Source: Saccharina japonica | Lineage: Eukaryota; Sar; Phaeophyceae; Laminariales; Laminariaceae | Assembly: GCA_008828725.1 (NCBI GenBank) | Contig: MEHQ01002961.1 | Span: 62,001 to 126,000, forward strand | Direction: 5' to 3' | DNA length: 64,000 nt | Notes under the pieces: model-generated | Told to the model about the DNA's origin: nothing | The model's input: the letters and a program-made list of their open reading frames with translations, nothing else | Database searches by the model: none | Position numbers and translations under genes: made by a program | Shown here: positions 40,818 through 51,158 of the stretch, in pieces | Position numbering within the stretch: the stretch's first letter is position 1 | Layout: each line of letters begins with the position of its first letter

Positions 40818-42340
40818 TTCGGGCTTGCGCAATTTTGGTGCCCTTTCAATGACGAGAAATCTGTCTTCTTGTCATCTTACGATAAGAACTTCAGTTTGCT
40901 TCGTATGTTGGTCTCGAGTCGATGTGCCCAGCCGCCCAAGTGCAACAACGTTCGAAGCATTGTTGTCGGCAGCTGCGCGCGCATGTGGAGAGCGTCGGCT
41001 CACGGCCACACGAGCCACGGGGGGGGGTTGTGGTGTTGGGCACACTCTTTTGTTCTTCGTCTGTTGCTTGCCCTCCTCAAAAGTATTTGTTTTCCGGCAT
41101 GCACAGCGAACATCAGTACGAGTGTCTGATATCTTTTCACCCTACTCTTGCGAGTAATTCAGCAAGAAAGCTCTGCGTCGTCCGTGTCATGCCATACAGC
41201 AAGCACGAGAGCAGTGCACTGGAAGTTCTGAAGTTGTCAAGACTTCAGAAGGTGTAGACATACCGTCTACTGCTGTAGTACATTCGATGGCCCCCCCTCA
41301 TAATTGGTTTGCGTTGCTTTCCTATATATGATATGTTGTTTTTTGTTCAGCTCCGCGAACTACCGGTGTCGACGGTGGTTTGGTTTAGTCGCATAATACG
41401 TATGTACTCGACTAAATCGAAGACCCGAAGACCCGTCTTCACCGCGCCGTGTGTTGAGAGCATGTCCCTTTTCTGAGCTGTCCGTGCTGTGCAGCGTCCG
41501 TCGGCCGCCTCGATACCGTTGCCTCGAGGACCAGATCTTGGTCCCGGCCCCGGTGGTACGTGCGTTCATGCACATGTCGGATACATCCGATGCCACCCTG
41601 ATACCGTCTCCCAACTCCTGGGCAACAGATTATCACAACCTTGACATAAACCCCTTTTGACGATATGACGTCACGCACACATTTTGTTACCTGTGAAAGA
41701 AAAAAAACACTATTACTATTAAAGCTGGTATGTACATACCGTACGTTTTCGTATGTACAAGGCAGTATCGGTATTTCATGTTGAAGTTCGTACACTTGTA
41801 TATATAGGAGCAAGGATGTCGGATTACGTAATTACGTCCTTACGGCGAGCCGTTTTGGCGGTAAGTAATAGGACTGGGCCGGCGAAATTACGCTACGCCC
41901 CCAGTCCCCAATAAACAAAAATCGTCAAAATCTCTAGGAAACGTCCGCATATTTTGCTTCCCAGCAGTCACAGTTGAGCTTGCGCTGTGATCCTGCGACC
42001 TGCTGCGAGGATGGCGGTGGGTCACGAGTCACGAAGTAGTTATGAGGGGCCCGGTAGCCGGTGCTGTATGTCTCAATAAATTCACTACTCACGACTACAA
42101 GCCACAAGCATGGCGGCCTCCGTTGTTTTGGTGTCATGCTGACGGACTGATGGAGGCTTACAGCTTACAGCAGCAGTCCGACGGCGCTACAGCACGAACC
42201 TATATAATGTGTTCTCCGATTCATAAGTAAAGTCCGTTATGGGGCACAGAGGCAATCACGTTTGAACATAAAGGCGCACAATGATATACGTAGTTCGATT
42301 CTTCGAACATATCACGTCACAGAGATGCTCATAAAAATAA
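40818..42340. other. Low-repeat stretch with unidentified relic frames
   Basis: Repeat families stop here for about 2 kb. Forward frames at 40,869-41,257 and 41,451-41,660 have coding-like composition but no motif I know, and a G run interrupts the first. They may be decayed exons or transposon pieces. I do not call a gene. Confidence 0.3.
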
Positions 42341-43021
42341 AAATGAAAAATCCGAGTTTCTATTCTTAAGAATATGTGGGTCAAGTATTACCATATAGTA
42401 TGGCCGATTTCGGCCAATTTGTACCGTTTACGGCCGAATTTTGACTACTTTTGCCTGTTTTCACTTTCAACATAATAACCGGACACATGATGACATGCTT
42501 TCAGACGAGGCGTGGGTATCGTACATCAGTGATGAAGCGGAAATAAAACGCAAATTTATCGATTTTCATCCTTTTTTAGCCAATTTCCATGGTTTCAATT
42601 TTCTTCTCTGTTTTCTGAAAAAGGGCTAAATACGGCCTTTTTTTGGCCGACTGCTTTTTTTCGGCCACTGGCCCATGCAGGAGGCTGCGCGAAAAATAAA
42701 ACATGGTTTCCTCTTAACAAATGACAAAAATATTTGAAAACAATCACCGCCAAAGCATCGGACACGCCTAAGGGCTTGTGTAAACATAGCCGACTTTACT
42801 TTCGTATGAGTTGGAGGAAGTAGGTTATAAATTCACATAAATTGCAGAGAAAAATAACTAAATAATGGTCTGCACAATGTGGGACGTGCGTTTTTGTCCT
42901 AGCGGGGATGCTTCTTAAACGTCCCCTGTTTTTGCCGTAATTACCCGTAAGCACGCAAAAAACCCATTTTGCCGAAAAACGCGTAAGGATAAGCATCTCC
43001 AGCCGTAATCCGACATCATTG
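42341..43021. other. AT-rich stretch with GGCCGA-type words
   Basis: Several CGGCC/GGCCG words (GGCCGATTTCGGCC, TTTTTTGGCCGA) occur around 42,400-42,680. No gene or family repeat is recognised. Confidence 0.4.
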
Positions 43022-43143
43022 ATCACAAGATCTCACAGCTTGTTTTTTTTATTTTTTTTATATAGTACCGCAGTTTACCTAACCCCTAATTTAACACTCT
43101 TTTCAAGTGTTTTTTCCCTACAACGGGACTGTAGAGTCCTCAA

Positions 43144-43317
43144 CCCATTCAGAACTGAAAAAACATGTCCCACACTAATTCCAAGTAGTTTGTCCCCAAA
43201 TTCGTGGGACCAGTTCTTAACCCTTTTAGAACTGCAGTCCCGTTTTGGGGACAATCCACACTAATTCTAAGTAATTTGTCCCCAAAACGGGACTCCAGTT
43301 CTATAAGAGTTAAGGGG
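43144..43317 (+). mobile_element. E element with nested F, duplicate
   Basis: Same nested arrangement as 37,917-38,090, with TTAA at 43,217-43,220 and 43,310-43,313 around F. Confidence 0.88.
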
Positions 43318-43571
43318 TTAACCCAACATCGTTGAAATACCATTGATAATAGTGTTTTTACACTTGGTATTATACCTATAGGCTTTAGAATCGTTCGTTG
43401 GGTTTTGCCCTTGTTGTGACTTATTTTCTCTCAGAATCAAGTGGTTTGTGTTGTGGTTTAGAGATCCTATACTGTAATCAAGTGATCTCCCCTTATATAC
43501 CGTATCACGGCATTTCCCGTTGCGATATCCATGGAATGGTTCTGGAATATCCGGACGAAATCGAAAGAGAA

Positions 43572-43728
43572 GGGGGGGGTACACATTTCTTGCTTGCCTT
43601 AGGGTATTGACCATTGACCACGCATTCCTTTCGAGACGGAGAAGGAGGGGGGGCGCTACTCATTCGTTGTTTGCCTCAGGCATTCGACCATTGACCACGC
43701 ATCCCTTTCGAGACGTAGGGGGGGGGGG
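43572..43728 (-). repeat. Two tandem H units, duplicate
   Basis: Same two units as 38,341-38,507; poly-G tract lengths differ slightly. Confidence 0.85.
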
Positions 43729-44377
43729 GTACGCTATACTCCCCATTTTCAATACCATACCATACTCGGGCGAGTGGCTCTGCAGACGCATGCTACGGTA
43801 GAGGTGCACCTGCATGCAGGCCATGTTTCTGCCTTCTGAGGGCGGTCACTTGAAGCGCGCTATACCTCAACCGAAAACTAATTTTGGACGAAAATAAAAG
43901 TGATATATACCCGATGAACAATTCCGTGACCTTAAGTGAAAAACGAAAAAATACTGCGAGGCAAAAATCAAATTCCGACGATTTTGGGTTAAGGAGGCTT
44001 TAATACGTCATTTCGAAAGGGTTTCAGCCAAAAAGTGTCACTGGGACCACGATCGTTTGCACCCCACTCAAAGTTGGACACAAACTGATTGTTGTCGCAG
44101 AGTATTGTACCAGGCACACTACGAGTATAGCAAAAAGTCCCAGGGCGGTGTGTGTATCGAGAGACCAAAAGGTTGGAACAAAAAACCTTAGCCGTACCGC
44201 AAAAAAAAACACGGCAGTCACTCGGGCGAGTGGCTCTGGTCGGCTGATAATTTAGGACAAACAAATGGCCCCCATACCGTCGCAGCAAGTCCAGGAGAGA
44301 AACAAGGATAGCACTTGGAGTAGATAGAGCTCAAGCCAGGGTTAGGTGCGTATATAAGGCTAGCGTAGGGGGAGGTC

Positions 44378-44944
44378 GATTGTATGCCATTGTTAAGGCA
44401 ATAGCCGCTAGGTTGCTGGTAAAAAGTTGACCAGTTACCTACCCAACCTAAGTCTTTGAACACTCTCGTTCCCTGGGACAGACCGGATGACCGGGTCGAC
44501 GTATTTTCCCCTTGGAACGGACCGGGTGTACATACGGGCCGACGCGTGTAACCAACACGTGATTCCGAATTTTCTGGGGATCCAGAAGGGGTTTTCAGAT
44601 TCTTGACATTGGGAAGTTCGCTTTTCTCTGTGATTCCATGAGAATTCACGAAATATCTAGCCCAGCGACCGCTGGCCAGCTACAAAAGCAGCAGCCCTGT
44701 CTGTTCGCGTGTTCTACCAGTCTGCCAGCACTGTTCCGTGCTGTACCCACTTGGTATTCCGAATCACACGATCACCCAAACAGTGCCTCGTTGCTGTTCT
44801 TTTAGCCACAGATATGAACCAAACGCCTAATTATTTATAGAACAACAAACAGCGGATTATTCTCGGAACGGTTCCCGATCTCTAATCATCTTCTCCCTTT
44901 CATGGATCCCATGTCATGCCGTCGACGCCACATCTTAAGGCATT
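44378..44944. other. No gene recognised; holds a GTGTTGGT-type repeat relic
   Basis: At 44,481-44,600 the reverse strand has GGAATCACGTGTTGGTTACA and GGTCCGTTCC, related to the 119-bp tandem units at 33,651. The remainder shows no feature. Confidence 0.45.
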
Positions 44945-45130
44945 ACAGTACAGGACACCTATTAATAATAAGAAACAGGCTAATAAGAAAGCCAGGCTGA
45001 AATTTAGAGGAAAATAAGAAAATTTGGAGTCGTTATCTTGAAATTAGTGTAGAAAGTACCCTCCCTCGAATAAGAAATCCAGCCTGGACCAAATTTTATG
45101 TTTCTTGTTAGGCGGCTTGTACTGTAGTCC
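44945..45130 (+). mobile_element. Family N element, copy 1 (TA-flanked)
   Basis: CAGTACAGGACACCTATTAA to GGCTTGTACTG, flanked by TA. Subterminal AATAAGAAACAGG and GTTTCTTGTTAG are complementary. The inner GCCAGGCTGAAATTTAGAGG and AAATCCAGCCTGG also pair. Confidence 0.8.
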
Positions 45131-45277
45131 GTTGGGCTGGTGGCAAAATGTTAGCCTATTCGGGGCTCTGGGGAAAACGTCAATATGGAGGGGGGGAAAG
45201 TTGGTACCGCAACCCCTGATTGGTTAAAAACACGTGAGACTGAACAAAAAAAACATTTTGCACATGTCTGATTTCAA

Positions 45278-45358
45278 CCCTATAATAACTGAAAAACGTA
45301 TCCCACACTAATTCCAAGTAGTTTGTCCCCAAAAAACAGGGGACTAGTTCTTAAGGGG
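45278..45358 (+). mobile_element. Family E element, copy 6
   Basis: CCCTATAATAACTG to TAGTTCTTAAGGGG, followed by TTAA and preceded by TCAA. Confidence 0.8.
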
Positions 45359-45426
45359 TTAAGCCCTCTTGTTTCACCGGCTCGGGGCCACCCGCCCGAG
45401 TGTCTACTCTGTTTTTTGGCACCCCT

Positions 45427-45690
45427 GACGCATGCTACGATAGAGGTGCACCATGTTTTTTCTGAGCTTCTCACTTAAGGAGTGTCATACCTTACCGAAA
45501 AAAATATTTTGGAGGAAAATAAAAGTGCTGCCGGGTGAGAAATATCCTGACCGAAGTAATATCCTGACCGAAGTTTAATCTGAAACATTATTCGTCACAA
45601 CAATGAAAGTTCGACGAACTTGGGATAAGGAGCCCGATCGTTCAGAAAACGATTCAGCCAAAAAGTGCTACCTCTACCGTTGCGCGTGTC
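45427..45690 (+). mobile_element. Family A MITE, copy 14
   Basis: GACGCATGCTACGATAGAGG to CTCTACCGTTGCGCGTGTC. CCCT stands on both sides (45,423-45,426 and 45,691-45,694), though the right CCCT also begins an E element. A short duplication, AATATCCTGACCGAAGT, is internal. Confidence 0.88.
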
Positions 45691-45772
45691 CCCTTAAGAA
45701 CTGGTCGCACGCATTTGGGGACAAACTACTTGGAATTATAGTGTGGGATAAGTTATTTCAGTTCTGAATGGG
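45691..45772 (-). mobile_element. Family E element, copy 7
   Basis: CCCTTAAGAACTGG to CAGTTCTGAATGGG followed by TTAA. Its left side abuts the A element. Confidence 0.8.
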
Positions 45773-45929
45773 TTAACAGGGTCTGTACGTTTCGACAATG
45801 GCGACATGCACCGACCGCCACGGATTGTTTCCCACACAAAACATTTTTCGGGGTACGTTTTTCAGCGCGAGGTACAGAGAGAGAGAGAGCTGTTGGTGCG
45901 ACTGGCCTAGACTTGGTATTAAAGTGTGA

Positions 45930-46190
45930 ATAGTGGTGATGGATGCGGCTTAGGACTTAAGGAAAAAACGTAAAGAAGGCATACTGAGAAGAAGGAGGGA
46001 GCAAGGACAACAAATAAATGGAGTATTGTGGATAAAGCTTAGCGGGAAGTAGACATGGAAGGAAGTTAGACTTTGCGCGTGGGTTTCCCTTGTTTCCGTG
46101 GTTTTCTGCTTTCGGGAATGGTACGTATGAGTGATCAACGTTGACGGTCATTCATGGTGCACATTGTCCGATGGCAAAGATGATAATGAT
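45930..46190 (+). repeat. U segment, dispersed copy
   Basis: GGATGCGGCTTAGGACTTAAGG, GAAGGAGGGAGCAAGGACAA, GCGGGAAGTAGACATGG and GTGCACATTGTCCGATGGC, matching 11,205-11,450 of the inverted-repeat arm. Length and A/T-rich end fit a SINE-like repeat, but no tRNA-like head is seen. Confidence 0.6.
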
Positions 46191-46253
46191 AATAAATCGT
46201 GATGATGGATAGAGTGCCCGCCCTCTACCGCCGTGGTATTACTCAGTGACTGA

Positions 46254-46511
46254 GACGCATGCTACGATAGAGGTGCACCATGTTTTTTCCGAGCTCCTCA
46301 CTTAAGGAGCGTCATACCTTACCGATAAAAAAAGGAGTGTGGAGGAAAGCGCAAGTGTCGCCGGATGAGAAATATCATGACCAAAGTTTAGCTCTGAAAC
46401 ATTTTTCGTCACAAAAATGAAATTCCGACGAATTTGGGTTAAGGAGCATACTACTGGATCGTTCACAAAACGATTCAGCCGAAAAGTGCTACCTCTACCG
46501 TAGCACGCGCC
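46254..46511 (+). mobile_element. Family A MITE, copy 15
   Basis: GACGCATGCTACGATAGAGG to ACCGTAGCACGCGCC with a perfect CTGA duplication (46,250-46,253 and 46,512-46,515). Confidence 0.92.
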
Positions 46512-46789
46512 CTGACGGTTGCACCATCGGTACGCACGAGGAAGCCGATGTACGATATATACGCACGCAGCGTGGTGATTCGTTTCGGGTATCGGACGAG
46601 AATCGAGTCGATAAATTGAGTTCGATAACGATATTGACAAACAAAAATACGTATCGGTACGGTTTCGATATTTTATAGGTTGAAATTTCCGTCCACTATC
46701 TGCATAAAAAACACGGGGCTACTGGAGGCGCCATTTCCGGTCCTAATCCCACAAATCGTACCAAATAAAGCACCAAATATATTATTATC

Positions 46790-47290
46790 AAATCACGAGA
46801 AGATGCCGTCGACCCAACCCAACTCTAACCTTAACCCCAACCCTAGTGGAGGCTAAGGCTAGAACCGTGCGCGGCTTCGCCGCGCGTTTTGGACAATCTG
46901 AAAAAAAATGTGTGGACCACCACAAAAACCGTAAATACATTTGATGCTTTATCTGGTACGATTTGTGAGTCAAGAAATCGGCTGAGGCTACTGGGATGCC
47001 AGGAGATGCAGGGCCAGTGTTGTGAACCGAAAACGAAAAATGGCTCGGTCGGTTTTTCGGCTTTTCACCGAAAAGTCGGTCGGTTTTTCGGCTTTTCACC
47101 GAAAAGTCGGTCGGTTTCGGTCGTTTTTTTTACAAATAAACCGGATTGTCGGTTTTCGGTCGGGAAAAACCGAAAAAAAACGACCGAAAAAAACGACTTT
47201 CGGTTGTCGGTTCAACATGGGCATAAACACTCTCTATATGACATACCGGAATCCGATATTTCGATATATCATATATCGAAATTTTTAATA
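46790..47290. repeat. Low-complexity block with a GC hairpin and CGGTTTT/AAAACCG repeats
   Basis: At 46,866-46,884 GCGCGGCTTCGCCGCGC is a perfect hairpin. From 47,040 two 30-bp units of CGGTCGGTTTTTCGGCTTTT are followed by the complementary AAAACCGAAAAA words, so the block can fold. Frames across it are not convincing. Confidence 0.6.
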
Positions 47291-47670
47291 CGATATCCAA
47301 CCCTAATAATGGTGACGCTCGGACTACTGCAGCACGTCCTTCCTAGATAGAAGCGTGAAAACACCGAACGTATCGCATGTTCCAGGTCTCTAACCTATAA
47401 CCAAGTCACGAAAGGGTCAGCCATAATACTGATGCACAACAGTACGCGACAGCAGCCACTAATTAACGTCTTATTCGACTAAAGGCTGACGGCTGATTCG
47501 TGATGTCAAAAATGTTGACCGTATAGGCTCTTAAATGACTATTGTATAGGATTTAGAGTGCCGCTCCTCGCTGAGTACAACTTTTTACGTACGTACTACA
47601 CTGTTGTAGCTGTGAATTGTCGAATTTTAGAAAAACCCCAGCCTGAAAATCCGATCCCCTAAATTATTAA
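47291..47670. other. No recognised feature
   Basis: Unique-looking sequence without repeat family members or a supportable gene. Confidence 0.45.
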
Positions 47671-47675
47671 CTTAA

Positions 47676-47759
47676 CCCATTCAGAACTGAAAACATGATC
47701 CCACTCTAATTCCAAGTAGTCTGTCCCCAAATACGTACGTAGGACCGGTTCTTAAGGGG
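47676..47759 (+). mobile_element. Family E element, copy 8
   Basis: CCCATTCAGAACTG to GGTTCTTAAGGGG, preceded by TTAA (47,672-47,675) and followed by CTAA. A tandem ACGTACGT lies inside. Confidence 0.83.
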
Positions 47760-47982
47760 CTAACTAACAACATGTCGCGTGCTGTAGTGGCAAAACTGTA
47801 AAAATCAGTCCTGGTGTTGTTGAGCGTCTATGTGGGAAGGAGGCAAAACTCGCACGCACGCGTTCTGTCTTTGTTTTCGCCCTAGGCCCTAGGTCGTTTG
47901 CTGTCAAACAAGTCTGTCTTCTGGAGGAACATAACCGGTCGCTCCGGTGATATAGTGGCATATACCCTCGAAGACCACTAGT

Positions 47983-48079
47983 AAGGAGGGCCTTAGTAAA
48001 TAGGACCAAATGCTGTTAGCAAAAATAGGGAAACATATAGGTTTTGGTGTGTTCCGTAGGTCCTATTTACTATGGTGCT
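47983..48079 (+). mobile_element. Family D MITE, copy 6, joined to a SINE
   Basis: GTAAGGAGGGCCTTAGTAAA to GGTCCTATTTACTATGG; the terminal CCCCGTAA is missing and the sequence passes straight into a SINE at its B box. Confidence 0.8.
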
Positions 48080-48600
48080 GGAGTTCGAACCCCACTTCGG
48101 TCGGACTTTTTTTCAGTTAAATTATTTGCAAGAAAAAATAATTGAACATGGAATCCACTGCTGAGAGCGATTAGTAGCGTGGGTATCATAGGTAGGCGCA
48201 TTTCGATGCAAGTCGACGAGGGAAGAAAGGGCCGGAGTCTTCTCGCGATGAAAATGCAAGGCACGTAGAGGCCGTACGTAGTGGGTAGGAGCGAGGAGAG
48301 GCTACTTTTGTGGCCCCGGATCTGAGTTCTGACTAAGGGCCCGTTTTAACAAAGAAAAAAAATCAATTTGGAAAAAAAAAAAAAATCCGCTTTTCATTGG
48401 TCAACACACGCACCAGCACCCCCCAAGATCCCCCAAGATCCTTATCTTTGGTGCTGGTGCGTGTGTTCACCAATGAAAGCGAAATTATATTTTTATTTTT
48501 CCAAATTTAATTTATTTTATACTCGTTAATATGGGCCCCAAAGAGGGAGAGAGAAAAGAAGGGCGAAGATAATGAATGGGATGGGAAAAAAAAAAAAAAA
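48076..48600 (+). mobile_element. SINE S, copy 4, carrying a nested B element
   Basis: Starts at the B box GAGTTCGAACCCC; the A-box half has been replaced by the D element. The body is standard (CAAGTCGACGAGGG, CTTCTCGCGATGAAAATGCA) but a B foldback (48,337-48,538) splits the CTAAGAGGG site. An A tract ends it near 48,600. Confidence 0.85.
48337..48538. mobile_element. Family B foldback MITE, copy 3
   Basis: GGGCCCGTTTTAACAAAG to GTTAATATGGGCCC. Left flank TAA, right flank CAA; the SINE at 49,531 shows the empty site ACTAAAGAGGG. Confidence 0.9.
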
Positions 48601-48606
48601 ACTGCA

Positions 48607-48727
48607 GGGGACTATAGTAAATAGGACCAAAAAATGTTAGTAAAAATAGGGAAGCATGTATATCTGTGTGTCAACCGTTGGTCCTATTTACTACTAATAG
48701 TATTTACTATGGTCTCCCGTAACAGTA
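48607..48727 (+). mobile_element. Family D MITE, copy 7
   Basis: GGGGACTATAGTAAATAGGA to TATTTACTATGGTCTCCCGT; the right arm carries a duplicated TACTAATAGTATTTACT. Confidence 0.87.
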
Positions 48728-48799
48728 ATCATAACCAACTACGAGTGAGTATGATGTTCAGAACATAGGGGGATACATGGTTTTTGGCTGAAAACCTTT

Positions 48800-49045
48800 G
48801 ACGCGTGCTACGATAGAGGTATACCTTATTTTGGCTGAAACGCTTTCTGAATGACGAGTGAGTCTCCTTAACCCAAACTCGTCGTGTTGCAACATTTTTC
48901 CTAATAGACTCAGGTGTCATGGAAGCTTTCGTCGGGTAGCACTTTTATTTTCCTCCAAAACCGTTTTTTTTCAGAGTGGTATGGAGCTCCTCAAGTTAGG
49001 AGCTCAGAAAAAGCATGGTGCACCTCCTCTATCGTAGCATGCGTC
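48800..49045 (-). mobile_element. Family A MITE, copy 16
   Basis: GACGCGTGCTACGATAGAGG to TATCGTAGCATGCGTC with a complete interior. The tandem copy at 49,940-49,955 (TTTTTGGGCCAATTGTGGG) lacks it. The left flank has about ten extra bases relative to that site. Confidence 0.92.
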
Positions 49046-49060
49046 AATTGTGGGTTCTGA

Positions 49061-49172
49061 CAATTACGGGGGGCCGTAGTAAATAGGACCTACGGTGCAC
49101 CCTAAAACCTATATATTTACCTATTTTTTACGAACATTATTTGGTCCTATTTACTATGGTCCTCCGTAACAG
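49061..49172 (-). mobile_element. Family D MITE, copy 8
   Basis: TTACGGGGGGCCGTAGTAAA to TTTACTATGGTCCTCCGTAA. Present in both copies of duplication Z (compare 49,968). Confidence 0.9.
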
Positions 49173-49469
49173 AGTCTTTCCGAGCCACACGAAGCAATCC
49201 GAGCCCGCCCAATCAACCTAGAGCCTTTCCAAGTGCAGCATCCACGCCGGTAGTGAACTTACAAGGCGTGTCCGTCTGTGCTTCAGCAGCAAGAAGAGCA
49301 AGCATGCCTATACCGGTACGGGCAAGAAACAATCCTAGCCTAGCAATCAATGCAATCAGTGCGTACGTTGTGTTCTATTGATAGAACCAGCAGTACAGCC
49401 AAACCGGCAACACAAGGACAGTGATGCGAGATCGCAGCGCAGAAAGGCGCCGCAAAAACGATGACATGC

Positions 49470-49530
49470 ATAATAAGGTATCACATAGTAATAAACAGGC
49501 CAATAAGAAAGCCAGGCTGAGATTTAGAGG
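49470..49530 (+). mobile_element. Family N element, left part only
   Basis: AATAAACAGGCCAATAAGAAAG and GCCAGGCTGAGATTTAGAGG, cut off by the start of the SINE in copy 2 of duplication Z. Confidence 0.65.
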
Positions 49531-49777
49531 GAATCGATCAACTGCCGAGAGCGATCAGTAGCGTGGGTTCCATAGACGCGCAATTCGATGCAAGTCGACA
49601 AGGGAAGAAAGGGCCGGAGTCTTCTCGCGATGAAAATGCAAGGCATGTATAGGCCGTAGTGGGGAGCAGGGAGGGGGGGGGTACTTCTGTGACCCCGGAT
49701 CTGATTTACGACTAAAGAGGGAGAGTGAAAAGAAGGACGAAGATAGTGAATCTGGGATGGGGAAAAACAAAACCAAA
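49531..49777 (+). mobile_element. SINE S, copy 5
   Basis: Body from CAACTGCCGAGAGCGATCAG to GAATCTGGGATGGGGAAAAA. The tRNA-like head is missing. Confidence 0.8.
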
Positions 49778-49779
49778 AT

Positions 49780-49893
49780 ACTACGGGGGACCATAGTAAA
49801 TAGGACCAAAACATGTTAGTGAAAATAGGGAAGCATATATATTTGTGTGTCAACCGTTGGTCGTATTTACTATGTTCCCCTGTAATAGTAATC
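49780..49893 (+). mobile_element. Family D MITE, copy 9
   Basis: TACGGGGGACCATAGTAAAT to TATTTACTATGTTCCCCTGT. Confidence 0.9.
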
Positions 49894-49967
49894 ATAACCA
49901 ACTACGAGTACGATGTTCAGAACATAGGGGGATACATGGTTTTTGGGCCAATTGTGGGTTCTGACAA

Positions 49968-50085
49968 TTACGGGAGGACCATAGTAAATAGGACCTACGG
50001 TGCAGACAAAAACCTATATATTAACCTATTTTTTACGAACAGTATTTGGTCCTATTTACTAGTGTTTACTATGGTGTCCCGTAAT
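49968..50085 (-). mobile_element. Family D MITE, copy 10
   Basis: TTACGGGAGGACCATAGTAA to TTTACTATGGTGTCCCGTAA; the right arm has a duplicated ACTAGTGTTT. Confidence 0.88.
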
Positions 50086-50538
50086 AGAGTCTTTCCGAGC
50101 CACACGAAGCAATCCGAGCCCGCCCAATCAACCTAGAGCCTTTCCAAGTACAGCATCCACGCCGGTAGTGAATTTACAAAACGTGTCCGCCTGTGCTTCA
50201 GCAGCAAGAAGAGCAAACATGCCTATACCGGTACGGGCAAGAAACCTTCCCAGCAATCAATGCAACCAGTGCGTACGGTATGCTCTAGTAATAGAACGAG
50301 CAGTACAGCCAAACCGGAGACACAAGGACAACGATGCGAGATCGGAGCGCAGAAAGGCGCCGCAAAACGATGATATACCGATACATAATAAGGTACCACA
50401 TAATAGTTTCGGATTCCTCTGTTTGCGAATCGGTGCGTCCTACTACTACCACAACCATTCCCGATTTTCTTATGTCGCTGTAAATCTGAGCCCAGACTTT
50501 TTTTTTGCTCGGTTTCTTGTCATACGTTACACACGATT

Positions 50539-50785
50539 TCGGGGGGACATAGTAAACACTAGTAAATAGGACCAAATACGGATAGTAAAAATAGGTAAAT
50601 AGATATGTTTTTGTGTCTGCCGCAGGTCCTATAGGACCAAATACGGATAGTAAAAATAGGTAAATATATATGTTTTTGTGTCTGCCGCAGGTCCTATAGG
50701 ACCAACTACGGATAGTAAAAATACGTAAATATATATATGTTTTTGTGTCTGTCGCAGGTCCCTACTGACTACGGTCCCCCTTAAC
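50539..50785 (+). mobile_element. Family D MITE with triplicated core
   Basis: Left arm GGGGGGACATAGTAAACACT, then three consecutive copies of about 67 bp (AGGACCAAATACGGATAGTA ... TCTGCCGCAGGTCCTAT), then the right arm CTACGGTCCCCC. The second and third cores begin where the first ends in a TAGGACC palindrome. Confidence 0.9.
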
Positions 50786-50842
50786 AGCAGTAGTATAGGT
50801 GTCCGCACTGCCCTGCTATATAGGTAATCGAGACCCCCCGCT

Positions 50843-51089
50843 GACGCATGCTACGATAGAGGTGCACCATGTTTTTCCTGAGCTCCTCACTTAAGGAGCG
50901 TCATACCTCGCCGAAAAAATGATTTTGGAGGAAACTAAAAGTGCTGCCGGATGCGAAATCTCATGACCGAAGTATACGCTAAAACATTATTCGCCACAAA
51001 AATGAAAGTCCGACGAATTTGGGTTAAGGAGCTCGATCGTTCAGAAAACGATTCAGCCAAAAAGTGCTACCTCTACCGTAGCACGCGTC
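50843..51089 (+). mobile_element. Family A MITE, copy 17, best-preserved
   Basis: 247 bp, GACGCATGCTACGATAGAGG to CTACCGTAGCACGCGTC, with a perfect CGCT duplication (50,839-50,842 and 51,090-51,093). Inside are CTCCTCACTTAAGGAG, GATTTTGGAGGAAACTAAAA and CGACGAATTTGGGTTAAGGA. Suitable as the reference copy. Confidence 0.95.
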
Positions 51090-51158
51090 CGCTTGCACGA
51101 CGTGGGCGTAAAAAATCTCCTTGTGGAGGCCTTGAAAAACGCTTGGCAATGCACCGTT

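Larger units (their letters stand above)
43022..44377 (+). repeat. Duplication Y, copy 2
   Basis: Copy of 37,797-39,152 including the E/F pair (E 43,144-43,317, F 43,221-43,309), the H units (43,572-43,728) and the A element (43,787-44,060). The F right end is GAG here rather than GGG. After 44,377 the flank differs from copy 1. Confidence 0.9.
48130..49498 (+). repeat. Tandem duplication Z, copy 1
   Basis: SINE body, D, spacer, D and a 0.35-kb spacer, repeated at 49,525-50,404. Copy 1 carries the B and A insertions; copy 2 does not. Confidence 0.85.
49525..50404 (+). repeat. Tandem duplication Z, copy 2
   Basis: SINE body (49,531-49,777), D (49,780-49,893), spacer, inverted D (49,968-50,085) and spacer, matching copy 1 at roughly nine bases in ten. 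Confidence 0.85.
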
